This document shows, one piece after another, positions 1 to 6,560 of a DNA stretch of 14,733 nucleotides (its first letter is position 1; the number at the start of each line of letters is the position of its first letter). The DNA comes from Desulfobacterales bacterium (GTDB lineage Bacteria; Desulfobacterota; Desulfobacteria; Desulfobacterales; JAUWMJ01). The DNA lies in assembly GCA_030613225.1 (NCBI GenBank), contig JAUWMJ010000022.1:1-14733 (forward strand), written 5' to 3'. The notes below the pieces were generated by a model that searched no databases, had not been told where the DNA came from, and saw nothing but the letters and a program-made list of their open reading frames with translations. Position numbers and translations under genes: made by a program.

Positions 1-1033
1 GACAGGAGTCTATGCCATACTTTATGGTCTTTTCAAACAGCCCGAACTCTGCCATGCGGCTGATTATATTCGGCATAATACGAGACGGACATTTGAGTAC
101 ACATTCGCCGCAGTTTAAACAGGGTGCGTCCGTAACAGGTAAAAACGTATCTTTAGGAATGACTAAAATTCCATAAGTATCCTTATCCACTCCCTGATCC
201 AGACTGTAAACCGCACTTCCCCGAAAAGGTCCCCCTAAAACAACTCGATCCCCAGGCCGGACACTGATACCTGCATATTCCAATATCACCCTTATGGGAG
301 TACCGATCTTAACCCGGTAATTGATCTTTCCTATTGTTATAATAGTCTCAGTAAGTGGCAGGCCGGTCTCGACGATTTTTCCAATATAATATAATTGTGG
401 TATAGACACAGTCGTAACGTTTTCCGGCTTATCGAAACCTGTTACAGATTTAACTACAACACGGTTAAGACTGTTGGGATAAACAGTTTTGATATGAAAG
501 GTCATACATCCTGACAGGTAGGCAGTACTTCGCCCTGGGACTGCAAGTATAGCAGAAGGAGGAGAAACAATTCTTCTTACAAGTTCAAGGCCTCGTTCAA
601 GGGTCTCTTGATGATCACGCAAAAGCTGATCAAAAACACTTATGCCGGGCTCAGGATTAAAGCCGTTTATGATGAGCGTTTTTGCCCTGATAAGATTATT
701 AGTATCTATACCAAGACCCTTTAAGGCAGAAATAAGTTCTTTATCCGGATCAATCCCGGATATATCGACAGGCTCCGTTTGCAAATCTTCGGTGTCTGTC
801 TTTATGGAGATAGACGCAGGTGTTATATTTATCACTTTACCCGACAGCGATGCATGAATATCTCCCGCATAACCTTCCGGGTGTTCAGCAATCCTTGCCC
901 CCTGGAGCACTTTTTTCTTCCTTTCTATCCCGGGAATATGGCCTTTTAAAGGAATATGCACTTCATCCGGCGGAGGTATATCCCGGATTATTTCCTCGAA
1001 TTCAGTGGTAAGAGAAATAGTCGGCTTATTCAT
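1..1033 (-). CDS. rnfC: RnfC, ion-translocating ferredoxin:NAD+ oxidoreductase subunit C (partial, 3' end outside window)
   Basis: An open frame runs from ATG at 1033 to the left edge, giving 344 codons without a stop. RnfC is the membrane-associated iron-sulfur and NADH/FMN-binding subunit of the Rnf complex, which couples ferredoxin oxidation and NAD+ reduction to Na+ or H+ transport. The N-terminal part has the biotin/lipoyl-like stretch expected of RnfC (GARIAEHPEGY then HASLSGKV). The middle holds the NADH-binding/SLBB region, ending in RPGDRVVLGGPFRG. A ferredoxin motif CLNCGECVLKCP starts at residue 305. Cys344, the last visible residue, fits the first cysteine of the second 4Fe-4S motif. 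RnfC is usually about 440 residues or more, so roughly the last quarter is missing. The start lies 6 nt after the cytochrome stop, indicating translational coupling; the Shine-Dalgarno is weak. In Desulfovibrio the rnf operon also opens with a multiheme cytochrome followed by rnfC. The identification is firm; rnfD, G, E, A and B would lie beyond the left edge. Confidence 0.93.
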   Translation of the reverse strand, partial: MNKPTISLTTEFEEIIRDIPPPDEVHIPLKGHIPGIERKKKVLQGARIAEHPEGYAGDIHASLSGKVINITPASISIKTDTEDLQTEPVDISGIDPDKELISALKGLGIDTNNLIRAKTLIINGFNPEPGISVFDQLLRDHQETLERGLELVRRIVSPPSAILAVPGRSTAYLSGCMTFHIKTVYPNSLNRVVVKSVTGFDKPENVTTVSIPQLYYIGKIVETGLPLTETIITIGKINYRVKIGTPIRVILEYAGISVRPGDRVVLGGPFRGSAVYSLDQGVDKDTYGILVIPKDTFLPVTDAPCLNCGECVLKCPSRIMPNIISRMAEFGLFEKTIKYGIDSC

Positions 1034-1039
1034 AGTGCT

Positions 1040-1816
1040 TTACTTAAAATGGCATTTATTGCAGCTATTTTCACCAAAAGGGCCTTTTTGTAGCTCTTTA
1101 TGACAACTTAAACATTGTTTATGAAAAGCATCCGTCCTTGTCGGCATAAGCTTTTTGATCTTTTTAACCTGGTGACACGGTAGACAGGAGCTGTAAAGCC
1201 CTTTAAATTTATTCATGTCTTTTTTAGCATGACAGTTGGAGCAGCCCTTGAAACCTTTCTCAAAGATATCTTCATGACATCTCATGCAACAGTCATGGGT
1301 TGCGTCTTGCAGATTTGGTATGTTTTCAGCTTCGGCTTTTAAGTGACAGGACTTGCAGGCCTGGGGTTCAGGCTCGATATCAGATCCATGGTGACAATCT
1401 GTGCAATCACTCGCATAACTTTCATGCTCAGAATGTTCAAAGCCTGCTTTAAAAAATTCCAGATGATGACACCTGACGCAGGTTTTTTTATCAGGAAAAA
1501 AATTTTTATGATTTTCGATATAATTCTTGTTAAAAGCGACAGGATGACACAAATCGCATGCAATGTAATCGACCTGGTCCCCACCTTTTTCATGATGACA
1601 TTTAACGCAGGAAATTTTGTAATCACGATGATGAGCAAGATGTGAAAAAACTACCTTCCCCCCGCAATCATCAATGAGAATCCTCACAGACGTTTCCCTG
1701 TCACCGGCAGGGCTCAAATAGCCTGATAAAGCAACAATCATCAGCAAAATGAGAATAATAGAAATCGGAAGGTATTTTTTTCTTGATGCTTTGGGCAGGC
1801 GAAATTTCATTTGCAA
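1040..1816 (-). CDS. Rnf-associated decaheme cytochrome c, membrane-anchored
   Basis: This 258-residue protein has exactly ten CxxCH heme-attachment motifs, starting at residues 70, 87, 113, 138, 154, 177, 192, 211, 235 and 252. An N-terminal hydrophobic segment (about residues 16-34) with lysines and arginines before it acts as a signal anchor or signal peptide, placing the hemes in the periplasm. Many extra histidines (HLAHHRD, HSEHESY) could be distal heme ligands. It sits 6 nt before rnfC, matching the decaheme-rnfC order of Desulfovibrio rnf operons (DhcF-type). It probably passes electrons between the Rnf complex and the periplasmic cytochrome pool. The start is ambiguous. TTG at 1816 has AAAAGG about 6 nt upstream, while ATG at 1810 would have a 12-nt spacing. 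The two choices differ by two residues. A sigma-54-type promoter lies about 70 nt upstream. Confidence 0.9.
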   Translation of the reverse strand: MQMKFRLPKASRKKYLPISIILILLMIVALSGYLSPAGDRETSVRILIDDCGGKVVFSHLAHHRDYKISCVKCHHEKGGDQVDYIACDLCHPVAFNKNYIENHKNFFPDKKTCVRCHHLEFFKAGFEHSEHESYASDCTDCHHGSDIEPEPQACKSCHLKAEAENIPNLQDATHDCCMRCHEDIFEKGFKGCSNCHAKKDMNKFKGLYSSCLPCHQVKKIKKLMPTRTDAFHKQCLSCHKELQKGPFGENSCNKCHFK

Positions 1817-1886
1817 AAGAGGCCTTTTACTTAGCTATTGTTATGTTATTTTTTATTGTGAGAAATTTTTCTTTACTTTGTTAAAT

Positions 1887-1902
1887 AGCAAAGGCCATGC
1901 CA
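1887..1902 (-). promoter_or_regulatory. Sigma-54 (-24/-12) promoter for the decaheme cytochrome-rnf operon
   Basis: Read on the minus strand, this site is TGGCATG-GCCT-TTGC-T. It matches the sigma-54 consensus TGGCACG-N4-TTGCW at every informative base except one C-to-T change that is commonly tolerated. The GG and GC elements have the required 10-nt separation. Transcription would start near 1876, giving a leader of about 60 nt before the cytochrome start. Sigma-54 promoters need an enhancer-binding protein bound further upstream, likely within 1950-2100. I could not assign a specific operator there. Confidence 0.7.
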
Positions 1903-1972
1903 ATAATAGCAATGCGATATTAGTTGTTAATTTAGATAGTTGATAATACTTAACTCTAGAGGAGGTTATAAG

Positions 1973-2017
1973 ATGTCAATAAATTTTACAGGTTGTAAAC
2001 GTAAGAGTTTTCTCTGA
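1973..2017 (+). CDS. Very short ORF (14 aa) behind a perfect Shine-Dalgarno
   Basis: The sequence AGAGGAGG at 1958-1965 is a near-perfect ribosome binding site, 7 nt before an ATG at 1973. The frame encodes MSINFTGCKRKSFL and stops at TGA (2015-2017). No family is recognisable. It may be a leader peptide, the surviving 5' end of a deleted gene, or chance. The third option is less likely given the strength of the binding site, but the peptide alone gives no proof. The next gene on this strand starts 600 nt away and the sequence between includes a decayed gene, so truncation by deletion is my preferred reading. Confidence 0.3.
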   Translation: MSINFTGCKRKSFL

Positions 2018-2139
2018 CAGGAAAGTTAGTTTGGCATCTTGCATAACAGGAAGAAACCATCATGCTTATTTTCCAGGGAAAAAGGTAGGAATAATGAGAT
2101 AAACCCTGCCGGAGATTGTTAGGAAGGATACGGATTTGA

Positions 2140-2475
2140 TTATGGCATATCTTTCTCAACTTCACTGGAAAAAATACGGAGACCGGCGACCTTGTGCTCA
2201 TTAATAGGCCCCTCAATCTGAACACTTTCCCTTCCTAATTTCCAGATATCGGGAATAATTTCTGCAACAATTTGGCCCTGGTAAAATATTCTAACTACAG
2301 AACTCAGGGAAACCACCACCGCAACAGATCTGGTTGCTCGTGTTAAGGCTGCGGCCGCCATATGACGTGCGCCCAGCCCCAGAGGTAAATTGATTCCTGT
2401 GGAATCAGCATTGATGTAACGTGCGGCCGAGAGAAAAGTTCCATCAGCTGAAGTACAGCCTTGACTTGATATCGG
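2140..2475 (-). pseudogene. C-terminal remnant of a DisA/DAC-type diadenylate cyclase
   Basis: In one minus-strand frame, 112 codons end at a TAA (2140-2142) and are preceded by an in-frame TAA (2476-2478). The translation has the DAC-domain core: SADGTFLSAARYI, then LPLGLGARHMAAAAL, then VAVVVS and VVRIFYQGQIVAEI. In intact enzymes, which make cyclic di-AMP from two ATP, the DGA and GARH/RHR motifs bind and position the nucleotide. Here they read DGT and GARHM. The N-terminal half of the domain, including the usual GTLFVVGD-like strand, is absent from this frame. A possible trace (KNYGTLLIL) occurs in another frame at about 2511-2534, which suggests a frameshift plus an internal deletion. 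There is no plausible start codon or Shine-Dalgarno before the motif region. Product function is therefore unlikely. Confidence 0.65.
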
Positions 2476-2604
2476 TTAAATGGTAATTGCAAAGCCTGTA
2501 AAAATCGGTGCAATATAAGCAATGTACCGTAGTTTTTCTCTCTTTTGCACAAATGAAAAACAACCGGCTTTCGGGGTAGAATCGGAAAATCTAAGAATTC
2601 AATG

Positions 2605-2611
2605 AAGGAGG
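2605..2611 (+). promoter_or_regulatory. Shine-Dalgarno setting the SLC13 start
   Basis: AAGGAGG lies 6 nt before ATG 2618. Three further ATGs cluster here (2614, 2624, 2629). The one at 2614 is out of frame and stops after five codons. Spacing favours 2618. Confidence 0.75.
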
Positions 2612-2617
2612 ATATGA

Positions 2618-4090
2618 ATGGATATGGATGAAGGGACGTTTGACTGGAAAAACCTGATTTTTCTTTTAACCGGAGTGTCGCTTTTTACAATAGTTTATTT
2701 CAGTTCAGCCTGGCCCGATGCTGTGGACCCTCTGGGAAAACATTTTGCGCTGAGCAGGGAAGGCAAAGGCGCTTTGGCTATCTTTCTGCTGGCTGGAACC
2801 TGGTGGGTGTTTGAAGTGGTGCCTATTGGTGTTACCAGCCTGGCTATCGGTGTGCTGCAGGCGCTGTTTTTCATTCGTCCGGCCAAGGAGGCTTTCAAGG
2901 ATTTTATGGATCCTTCGGTGATGTTTATATTTGGCTCGATTGTTATCGGAATAGTATTTACCAAAACCGGATTGACCCGCCGGATGGCCTATAAAATGCT
3001 TTCTATTGTCGGTGAGAAAACCAGCATGATTTATTTAGGCTGTTTCCTTCTAACTTCAGCCCTGACTCACATCATGGCCCATACCGCTGTTGCTGCCACT
3101 GTATATCCCCTACTGGTTGCCATTTATGCCCTGTACGGAGAAGGTGACAAACAAACCAAATTTGGTAAAGGATTGTTTATCGGTATGGCATACGTTGCAG
3201 GAGCAGGCTCCATTGTTACCCTGCTTGGCGCTGCCCGTGGGGCCGTTGCACTAGGTTTTTTTAAAGATGTCACAGGCCAGGATATAGGATTTTTCGAGTT
3301 GTCCTACTATATGTTTCCAATAGGCTGGATCATGACCTTTTTGTTGTGGGGCTTTTTTATGGTGGTGTTAAAGCCTGAAAAAAAGACCATCCCCGGCCTG
3401 AAAGATAAGGCTAAAAGACTTTATAAGGAACTGGGCGGCATTACAAAAAATGAAATTATCGCCGCCTCTATTGTCGGGGCATGCATCGTGTCTCTGGGTT
3501 TAATCGCAGTATTGAAAACCACTGTTGCAGATTTTCATCCCCCCCACAAAACCGCCGTTATTCTGATATCCACCATTTTATTTTTTATCACCGGGATTCT
3601 TGATATAGACGATCTGGAAGAAATTCCTTGGAATATTATACTGCTGTTCGCCGGAGCCATGAGTATCGGTTTTTGCCTTTGGGAAACCGGCGCTGCCGAA
3701 TGGCTGGCTATCAACTGGCTGTCTATGTTTAAAGAATCTCACTGGTTTATATTTGTTTTAAGCATTGCATTTTTCGTCATGATGATGACAAATTTTATCA
3801 TGAATGTTGCAGCCATAGCCATTTCGCTTCCTGTGGCTCTGGTCATAGCACCCTATCTGGGTGTAGCCGGAGAGGTAATCCTCTTCTCATCACTAATTGT
3901 AGCCGGCATGCCTTTTCTGCTTCTTGTGGGTGCAGCTCCCAATGCCATTGCCTATGATTCCAAACAATTTTCAACCGGAGAGTTTTTTCTCTATGGTATT
4001 CCGGCCAGTATAATATTGATGATCGTAACCGCTTTCGCTGTGTACGTTCTTTGGCCGTTGATGGGCATGCCGATTCTTGTAAGCGGTTAA
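2618..4090 (+). CDS. SLC13/DASS-family anion transporter, atypical
   Basis: This 490-residue inner-membrane protein is about the usual DASS length and has roughly eleven to twelve hydrophobic segments. The family (divalent anion:Na+ symporters) moves dicarboxylates, sulfate or related anions. Both inverted halves are visible. The first re-entrant hairpin region reads MAHTAVAATVYPLL (residues 153-166) and its partner loop reads TLLGAARGAVALG (201-213). The second half has FIMNVAAIAISLPVAL (393-408) and LLLVGAAPNAIAY (434-446), the latter close to the canonical GTPPNAI loop. The two signature SNT triplets that form the Na+ and carboxylate sites are replaced by AHT (154-156) and MNV (395-397). 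Substrate and coupling ion therefore cannot be taken from characterised members. It appears to be a single-gene unit; a decayed gene lies upstream and repeats lie downstream. In a sulfate reducer, sulfate or C4-dicarboxylates are reasonable guesses, nothing more. Confidence 0.85.
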   Translation: MDMDEGTFDWKNLIFLLTGVSLFTIVYFSSAWPDAVDPLGKHFALSREGKGALAIFLLAGTWWVFEVVPIGVTSLAIGVLQALFFIRPAKEAFKDFMDPSVMFIFGSIVIGIVFTKTGLTRRMAYKMLSIVGEKTSMIYLGCFLLTSALTHIMAHTAVAATVYPLLVAIYALYGEGDKQTKFGKGLFIGMAYVAGAGSIVTLLGAARGAVALGFFKDVTGQDIGFFELSYYMFPIGWIMTFLLWGFFMVVLKPEKKTIPGLKDKAKRLYKELGGITKNEIIAASIVGACIVSLGLIAVLKTTVADFHPPHKTAVILISTILFFITGILDIDDLEEIPWNIILLFAGAMSIGFCLWETGAAEWLAINWLSMFKESHWFIFVLSIAFFVMMMTNFIMNVAAIAISLPVALVIAPYLGVAGEVILFSSLIVAGMPFLLLVGAAPNAIAYDSKQFSTGEFFLYGIPASIILMIVTAFAVYVLWPLMGMPILVSG

Positions 4091-4102
4091 GTGGATGGAC
4101 AC

Positions 4103-4293
4103 GGGTGCATTACCAGTTTGTTAATGGCTTTCCAAGACTTTTTGGTTTCAGGTTTCAGTGTTCAGGTGTCAGGGGCCTTGGTGCTGAATACTGACACTTG
4201 AAACCTGACACCCGAAACCCGATTCCGAGGTTTTCGCTCAAAAATAAAGAATTTAATGGGTGAAAACCATTTTAACAAACAGGTAATGCTCCC
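4103..4293. repeat. Palindromic element with terminal and nested inverted repeats
   Basis: The outer arms are 4103-4127 and 4267-4293. The first begins GGGTGCATTACCAGTTTG; the reverse complement of the second begins GGGAGCATTACCTGTTTG. They differ by two substitutions and a 2-nt indel. Nested inside are 29-nt arms at 4144-4172 and 4191-4219 with 24 of 29 positions complementary, around an 18-nt loop. The inner arms are built from degenerate GGTTTCAG/GGTGTCAG octamers. There is no ORF, so this is a MITE- or REP-like non-autonomous element. It begins 12 nt after the SLC13 stop and could fold in the transcript and end or stabilise it. Confidence 0.7.
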
Positions 4294-4366
4294 ATAGACG
4301 CTACTTTGTTATTAAATGAATTTACTTGAACAATTTAATAGCTCTGTGTATAAAATAAAGGCAACT

Positions 4367-4415
4367 GTTCACAGATTCAAGGGTTCACGGTTCAGTAGCA
4401 TAGCCATCAGATTAA
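4367..4415. repeat. Dispersed GTTCA-rich repeat, copy 1
   Basis: It opens GTTCACAGATTCAAGGGTTCA and closes GCCATCAGATTAA. The same two blocks recur in the same order at 14365-14407 as GTTCACAGTTCAAAGGTTCA and GCCATCACATTAA. Two copies 10 kb apart in non-coding DNA indicate a dispersed repeat family. Confidence 0.5.
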
Positions 4416-4442
4416 AAGAAAAAGGGGCTATTATCGTTAAAA

Positions 4443-4534
4443 ATTATCAATTTTCAATTCACAATTGATCCCGCTGCAAGCGGGATTAAAATCAAATTGA
4501 GAATTGTGAATAGTTAATTGCGAATTGTTAATTA
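4443..4534. repeat. AATTGTGAATTG-type inverted repeat with GC-rich central hairpin
   Basis: AT-rich arms made of AATTGTGAATT-like units (4443-4467 and 4493-4534) flank a perfect 8-bp hairpin: ATCCCGCT at 4468-4475, loop GCA, AGCGGGAT at 4479-4486. A TTAAA follows the hairpin, but there is no real T-run, so it is a poor intrinsic terminator on either strand. It lies about 100 nt before the histidine kinase start and may affect its expression, or be another inert palindromic repeat. Confidence 0.6.
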
Positions 4535-4632
4535 AAAAACAAGCTAAATCCGGCTGATTTTAACATTCAGTTTATTAACCTGACAACCCGAGCAGCTAAA
4601 TTAAAGCTCAATTAGTCAAAAAATAAAATATA

Positions 4633-6330
4633 ATGGATCCTTATTACAAAGCTCTGACACGGAATATTATGCTTACAATCATCATTGTTTCTTTTATTCC
4701 GGTATTCTTTGTCAGCAGTACAATTTATTATCAGTTTCGCAACTCATATCGTGAAAAGGTTTTGGCCCATCTCCAGGAACTGGTGCAGAAGCATCAACAG
4801 CGGATAGATGATTTTTTAAAAGAAAAACTTGCGGAAGTAAAGTTTATGTCCGTTAGTTTCAGTTTAAACGAGTTAAGCAACGAAGCATTCCTGAAAGATA
4901 AATTAAAAACTCTGCGGCAGGAATACAGCTCGGTTTTTGTTGATTTGGGCGTAGTCGACAATCAGGGCAAACAAATCGCTTATGCCGGGCCGTTCAATCT
5001 TGGACAAGCCCTTTATGCAGAGATGGACTGGTTTCAAAAAGCCATGAAGCATGATTATGTTATCAGCGATGTTTTTTTAGGATTACGCGGTCTGCCCCAT
5101 TTTATCGTTGCTGTAAAAAACGTTTGGGAAGGCCGGCCCTGGATACTCAGGGCTACCATTGACTTTGTGGCCTTTAATCGCCTTGTGGAAAGTATTCGTA
5201 TCGGTGAGACCGGATTTGCCTTTATTTTAAATAAAAAAGGCGAATTTCAAACCAAGCCGAGCTATGATTTTAAACCTACTACAGGATGTTACGGCCACTT
5301 TTATAACTGCGAAAAAGAAGTGACCATAGACGGAGTCCTAACTGAAGAACGCCTTGACGAGTCCGGAACCAAAAGCATCTTTGTGGCTGCTTTCCTGAAG
5401 GATAAAGACTGGCTTTTAGTGTATAAACAGGTTTCGGCCGATGCCCTTTCAGGACTCAGGCATGCTCAGAATATTGCTATCATCATTTTTATACTTGGAG
5501 GATTTGCCATCATCACCATGGCATTTGTTTTATCCCGGAAAACCGTTAAATATATCGTGCTGGCTGACCAAGAAAAAGAGATGATGAACAAGCAGGTTAT
5601 TGAAACCGGCAAACTGGCATCTGTTGGTGAATTGGCAGCAGGGATTGCCCATGAAATTAATAATCCCGTTGCCATCATGGTCGAAGAGGCAGGATGGGTC
5701 GGGGATTTGCTGGAAGAAGAGGAATTCGCAAAAAGTGAAAATCTTGATGAATTCCAACGTGCATTAAAGCAGATTAATACACAAGGAAAACGCTGTAAGG
5801 AAATCACGCACAAATTGCTGAGTTTTGCCAGAAAAACAGATTCAAGGATCCAGGCCGTCCAGGTGAATGAACTGATTGAGGAAGTTGTGAGCCTTTCATC
5901 CCAACGGGCCAGGTATTCCAATGTGGAATTGCGCACAAACTTGCAAAACAGTCTGCCTGCCATTCAAGCCTCCATGTCCGAGATGCAACAGGTTTTTTTA
6001 AATCTGATCAATAATGCCCTGGACGCCATGGAAAAAGACGGCGGAACCATTGAAACGATCAGCAAAATGGAAGACAGCCAGGTAATAGTTGATATAGCCG
6101 ATACCGGCCCCGGCATTCCCAGGGCAAATCTTGCAAGAATATTCGATCCGTTTTTTACAACCAAACCGGTGGGAAAGGGAACAGGGCTGGGATTGTCCAT
6201 CTGTTACGGCATCATCAAAAAGATGGGGGGGGAAATAGATGTCAGAAGTTCCGTTGGTCTGGGAACAACCTTTTCTATCCGTATTCCTGTGGAAAACAAA
6301 GACTCTGTGGATTTAAAAATTAATGAATAA
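4633..6330 (+). CDS. Orphan membrane sensor histidine kinase with periplasmic Cache-type domain
   Basis: The 565-residue protein has a transmembrane helix at about 12-32, a periplasmic region (35-275) and a second helix at about 279-300. The kinase core follows. The periplasmic part looks like a dCache sensor (FVDLGVVDNQGKQIAYAGPF at 102-121; GETGFAFILNKKGEF at 191-205). The HisKA motif GELAAGIAHEINNP carries the phospho-acceptor His340. The ATPase domain has the N box (QVFLNLINNALDAM, 453-466), G1 (DTGPGIP, 490-496), the F box (FDPFFTTK, 504-511) and G2 (GKGTGLGLS, 514-522). All catalytic motifs are intact. No receiver domain or response regulator is nearby, so its partner lies elsewhere; kinases of this type often pair with NtrC-family regulators. 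The ATG at 4633 has no clear Shine-Dalgarno, and an in-frame TAA lies 9 nt upstream, so no longer start exists. The ligand is unknown. Confidence 0.9.
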   Translation: MDPYYKALTRNIMLTIIIVSFIPVFFVSSTIYYQFRNSYREKVLAHLQELVQKHQQRIDDFLKEKLAEVKFMSVSFSLNELSNEAFLKDKLKTLRQEYSSVFVDLGVVDNQGKQIAYAGPFNLGQALYAEMDWFQKAMKHDYVISDVFLGLRGLPHFIVAVKNVWEGRPWILRATIDFVAFNRLVESIRIGETGFAFILNKKGEFQTKPSYDFKPTTGCYGHFYNCEKEVTIDGVLTEERLDESGTKSIFVAAFLKDKDWLLVYKQVSADALSGLRHAQNIAIIIFILGGFAIITMAFVLSRKTVKYIVLADQEKEMMNKQVIETGKLASVGELAAGIAHEINNPVAIMVEEAGWVGDLLEEEEFAKSENLDEFQRALKQINTQGKRCKEITHKLLSFARKTDSRIQAVQVNELIEEVVSLSSQRARYSNVELRTNLQNSLPAIQASMSEMQQVFLNLINNALDAMEKDGGTIETISKMEDSQVIVDIADTGPGIPRANLARIFDPFFTTKPVGKGTGLGLSICYGIIKKMGGEIDVRSSVGLGTTFSIRIPVENKDSVDLKINE

Positions 6331-6474
6331 AGAGCCAGTTTCAAAACGTTTCAGTTTGTTCAAGGTCAAGGAAGGCGAAAATTTTAACCACAGGAATACA
6401 TGTAGTATTTCGAGGATTAAAATTTTCGCCTGACGCAGAGATTGGGCAAACTGGGACGTTTTGGAATTGGCTCT
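6331..6474. repeat. 144-bp palindromic repeat abutting the histidine kinase stop codon
   Basis: It starts AGAGCCAGTTTCAAAACGTT at 6331 and ends with the matching complement AACGT...GGAATTGGCTCT at 6474. An inner perfect 14-bp stem pairs GGCGAAAATTTTAA (6374-6387) with 6417-6430. The apex holds a small AATAC...GTATT hairpin over ACATGT-like bases. It has no coding capacity. It begins one base after the TAA of the kinase gene, so the transcript would end in a long hairpin that could terminate or protect the mRNA. Its complex nested structure is typical of dispersed palindromic repeats rather than a simple terminator. Confidence 0.75.
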
Positions 6475-6560
6475 TCTTTCTATAGTTCGGTATTCAGGTT
6501 ATATGACTGGCATTTCCAATACAAAACTTTACTAGTTTTGCAATTGGCTCAGGAAACTAT

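Larger units (their letters stand above)
1817..2139. other. Gene-poor region upstream of the rnf operon
   Basis: This 323-nt stretch holds the sigma-54 promoter and the 14-codon ORF listed separately. It is AT-rich nearest the cytochrome gene. Longer open frames crossing it on either strand show no protein-like composition and overlap the diadenylate cyclase remnant in the wrong frame. Beyond the listed items I see no terminator, RNA gene or repeat. Confidence 0.6.

Noticed and set aside
642..1011. Plus-strand open frames opposite rnfC
   Set aside because: They are antisense shadows of a clear rnfC frame and have no recognisable domains or binding sites.
1339..1645. Open frames on both strands inside the decaheme cytochrome gene
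   Set aside because: They lie in the wrong frames of a gene whose ten CxxCH motifs fix the true frame.
4103..4534. Possible CRISPR array in the repeat-rich intergenic region
   Set aside because: The units are inverted and degenerate, with no regular spacers and no cas genes nearby.
4091..4632. Possible replication or integration site because of many palindromes
   Set aside because: There are no iterons, tRNA gene, integrase or replication gene nearby. Dispersed repeats explain the structure better.
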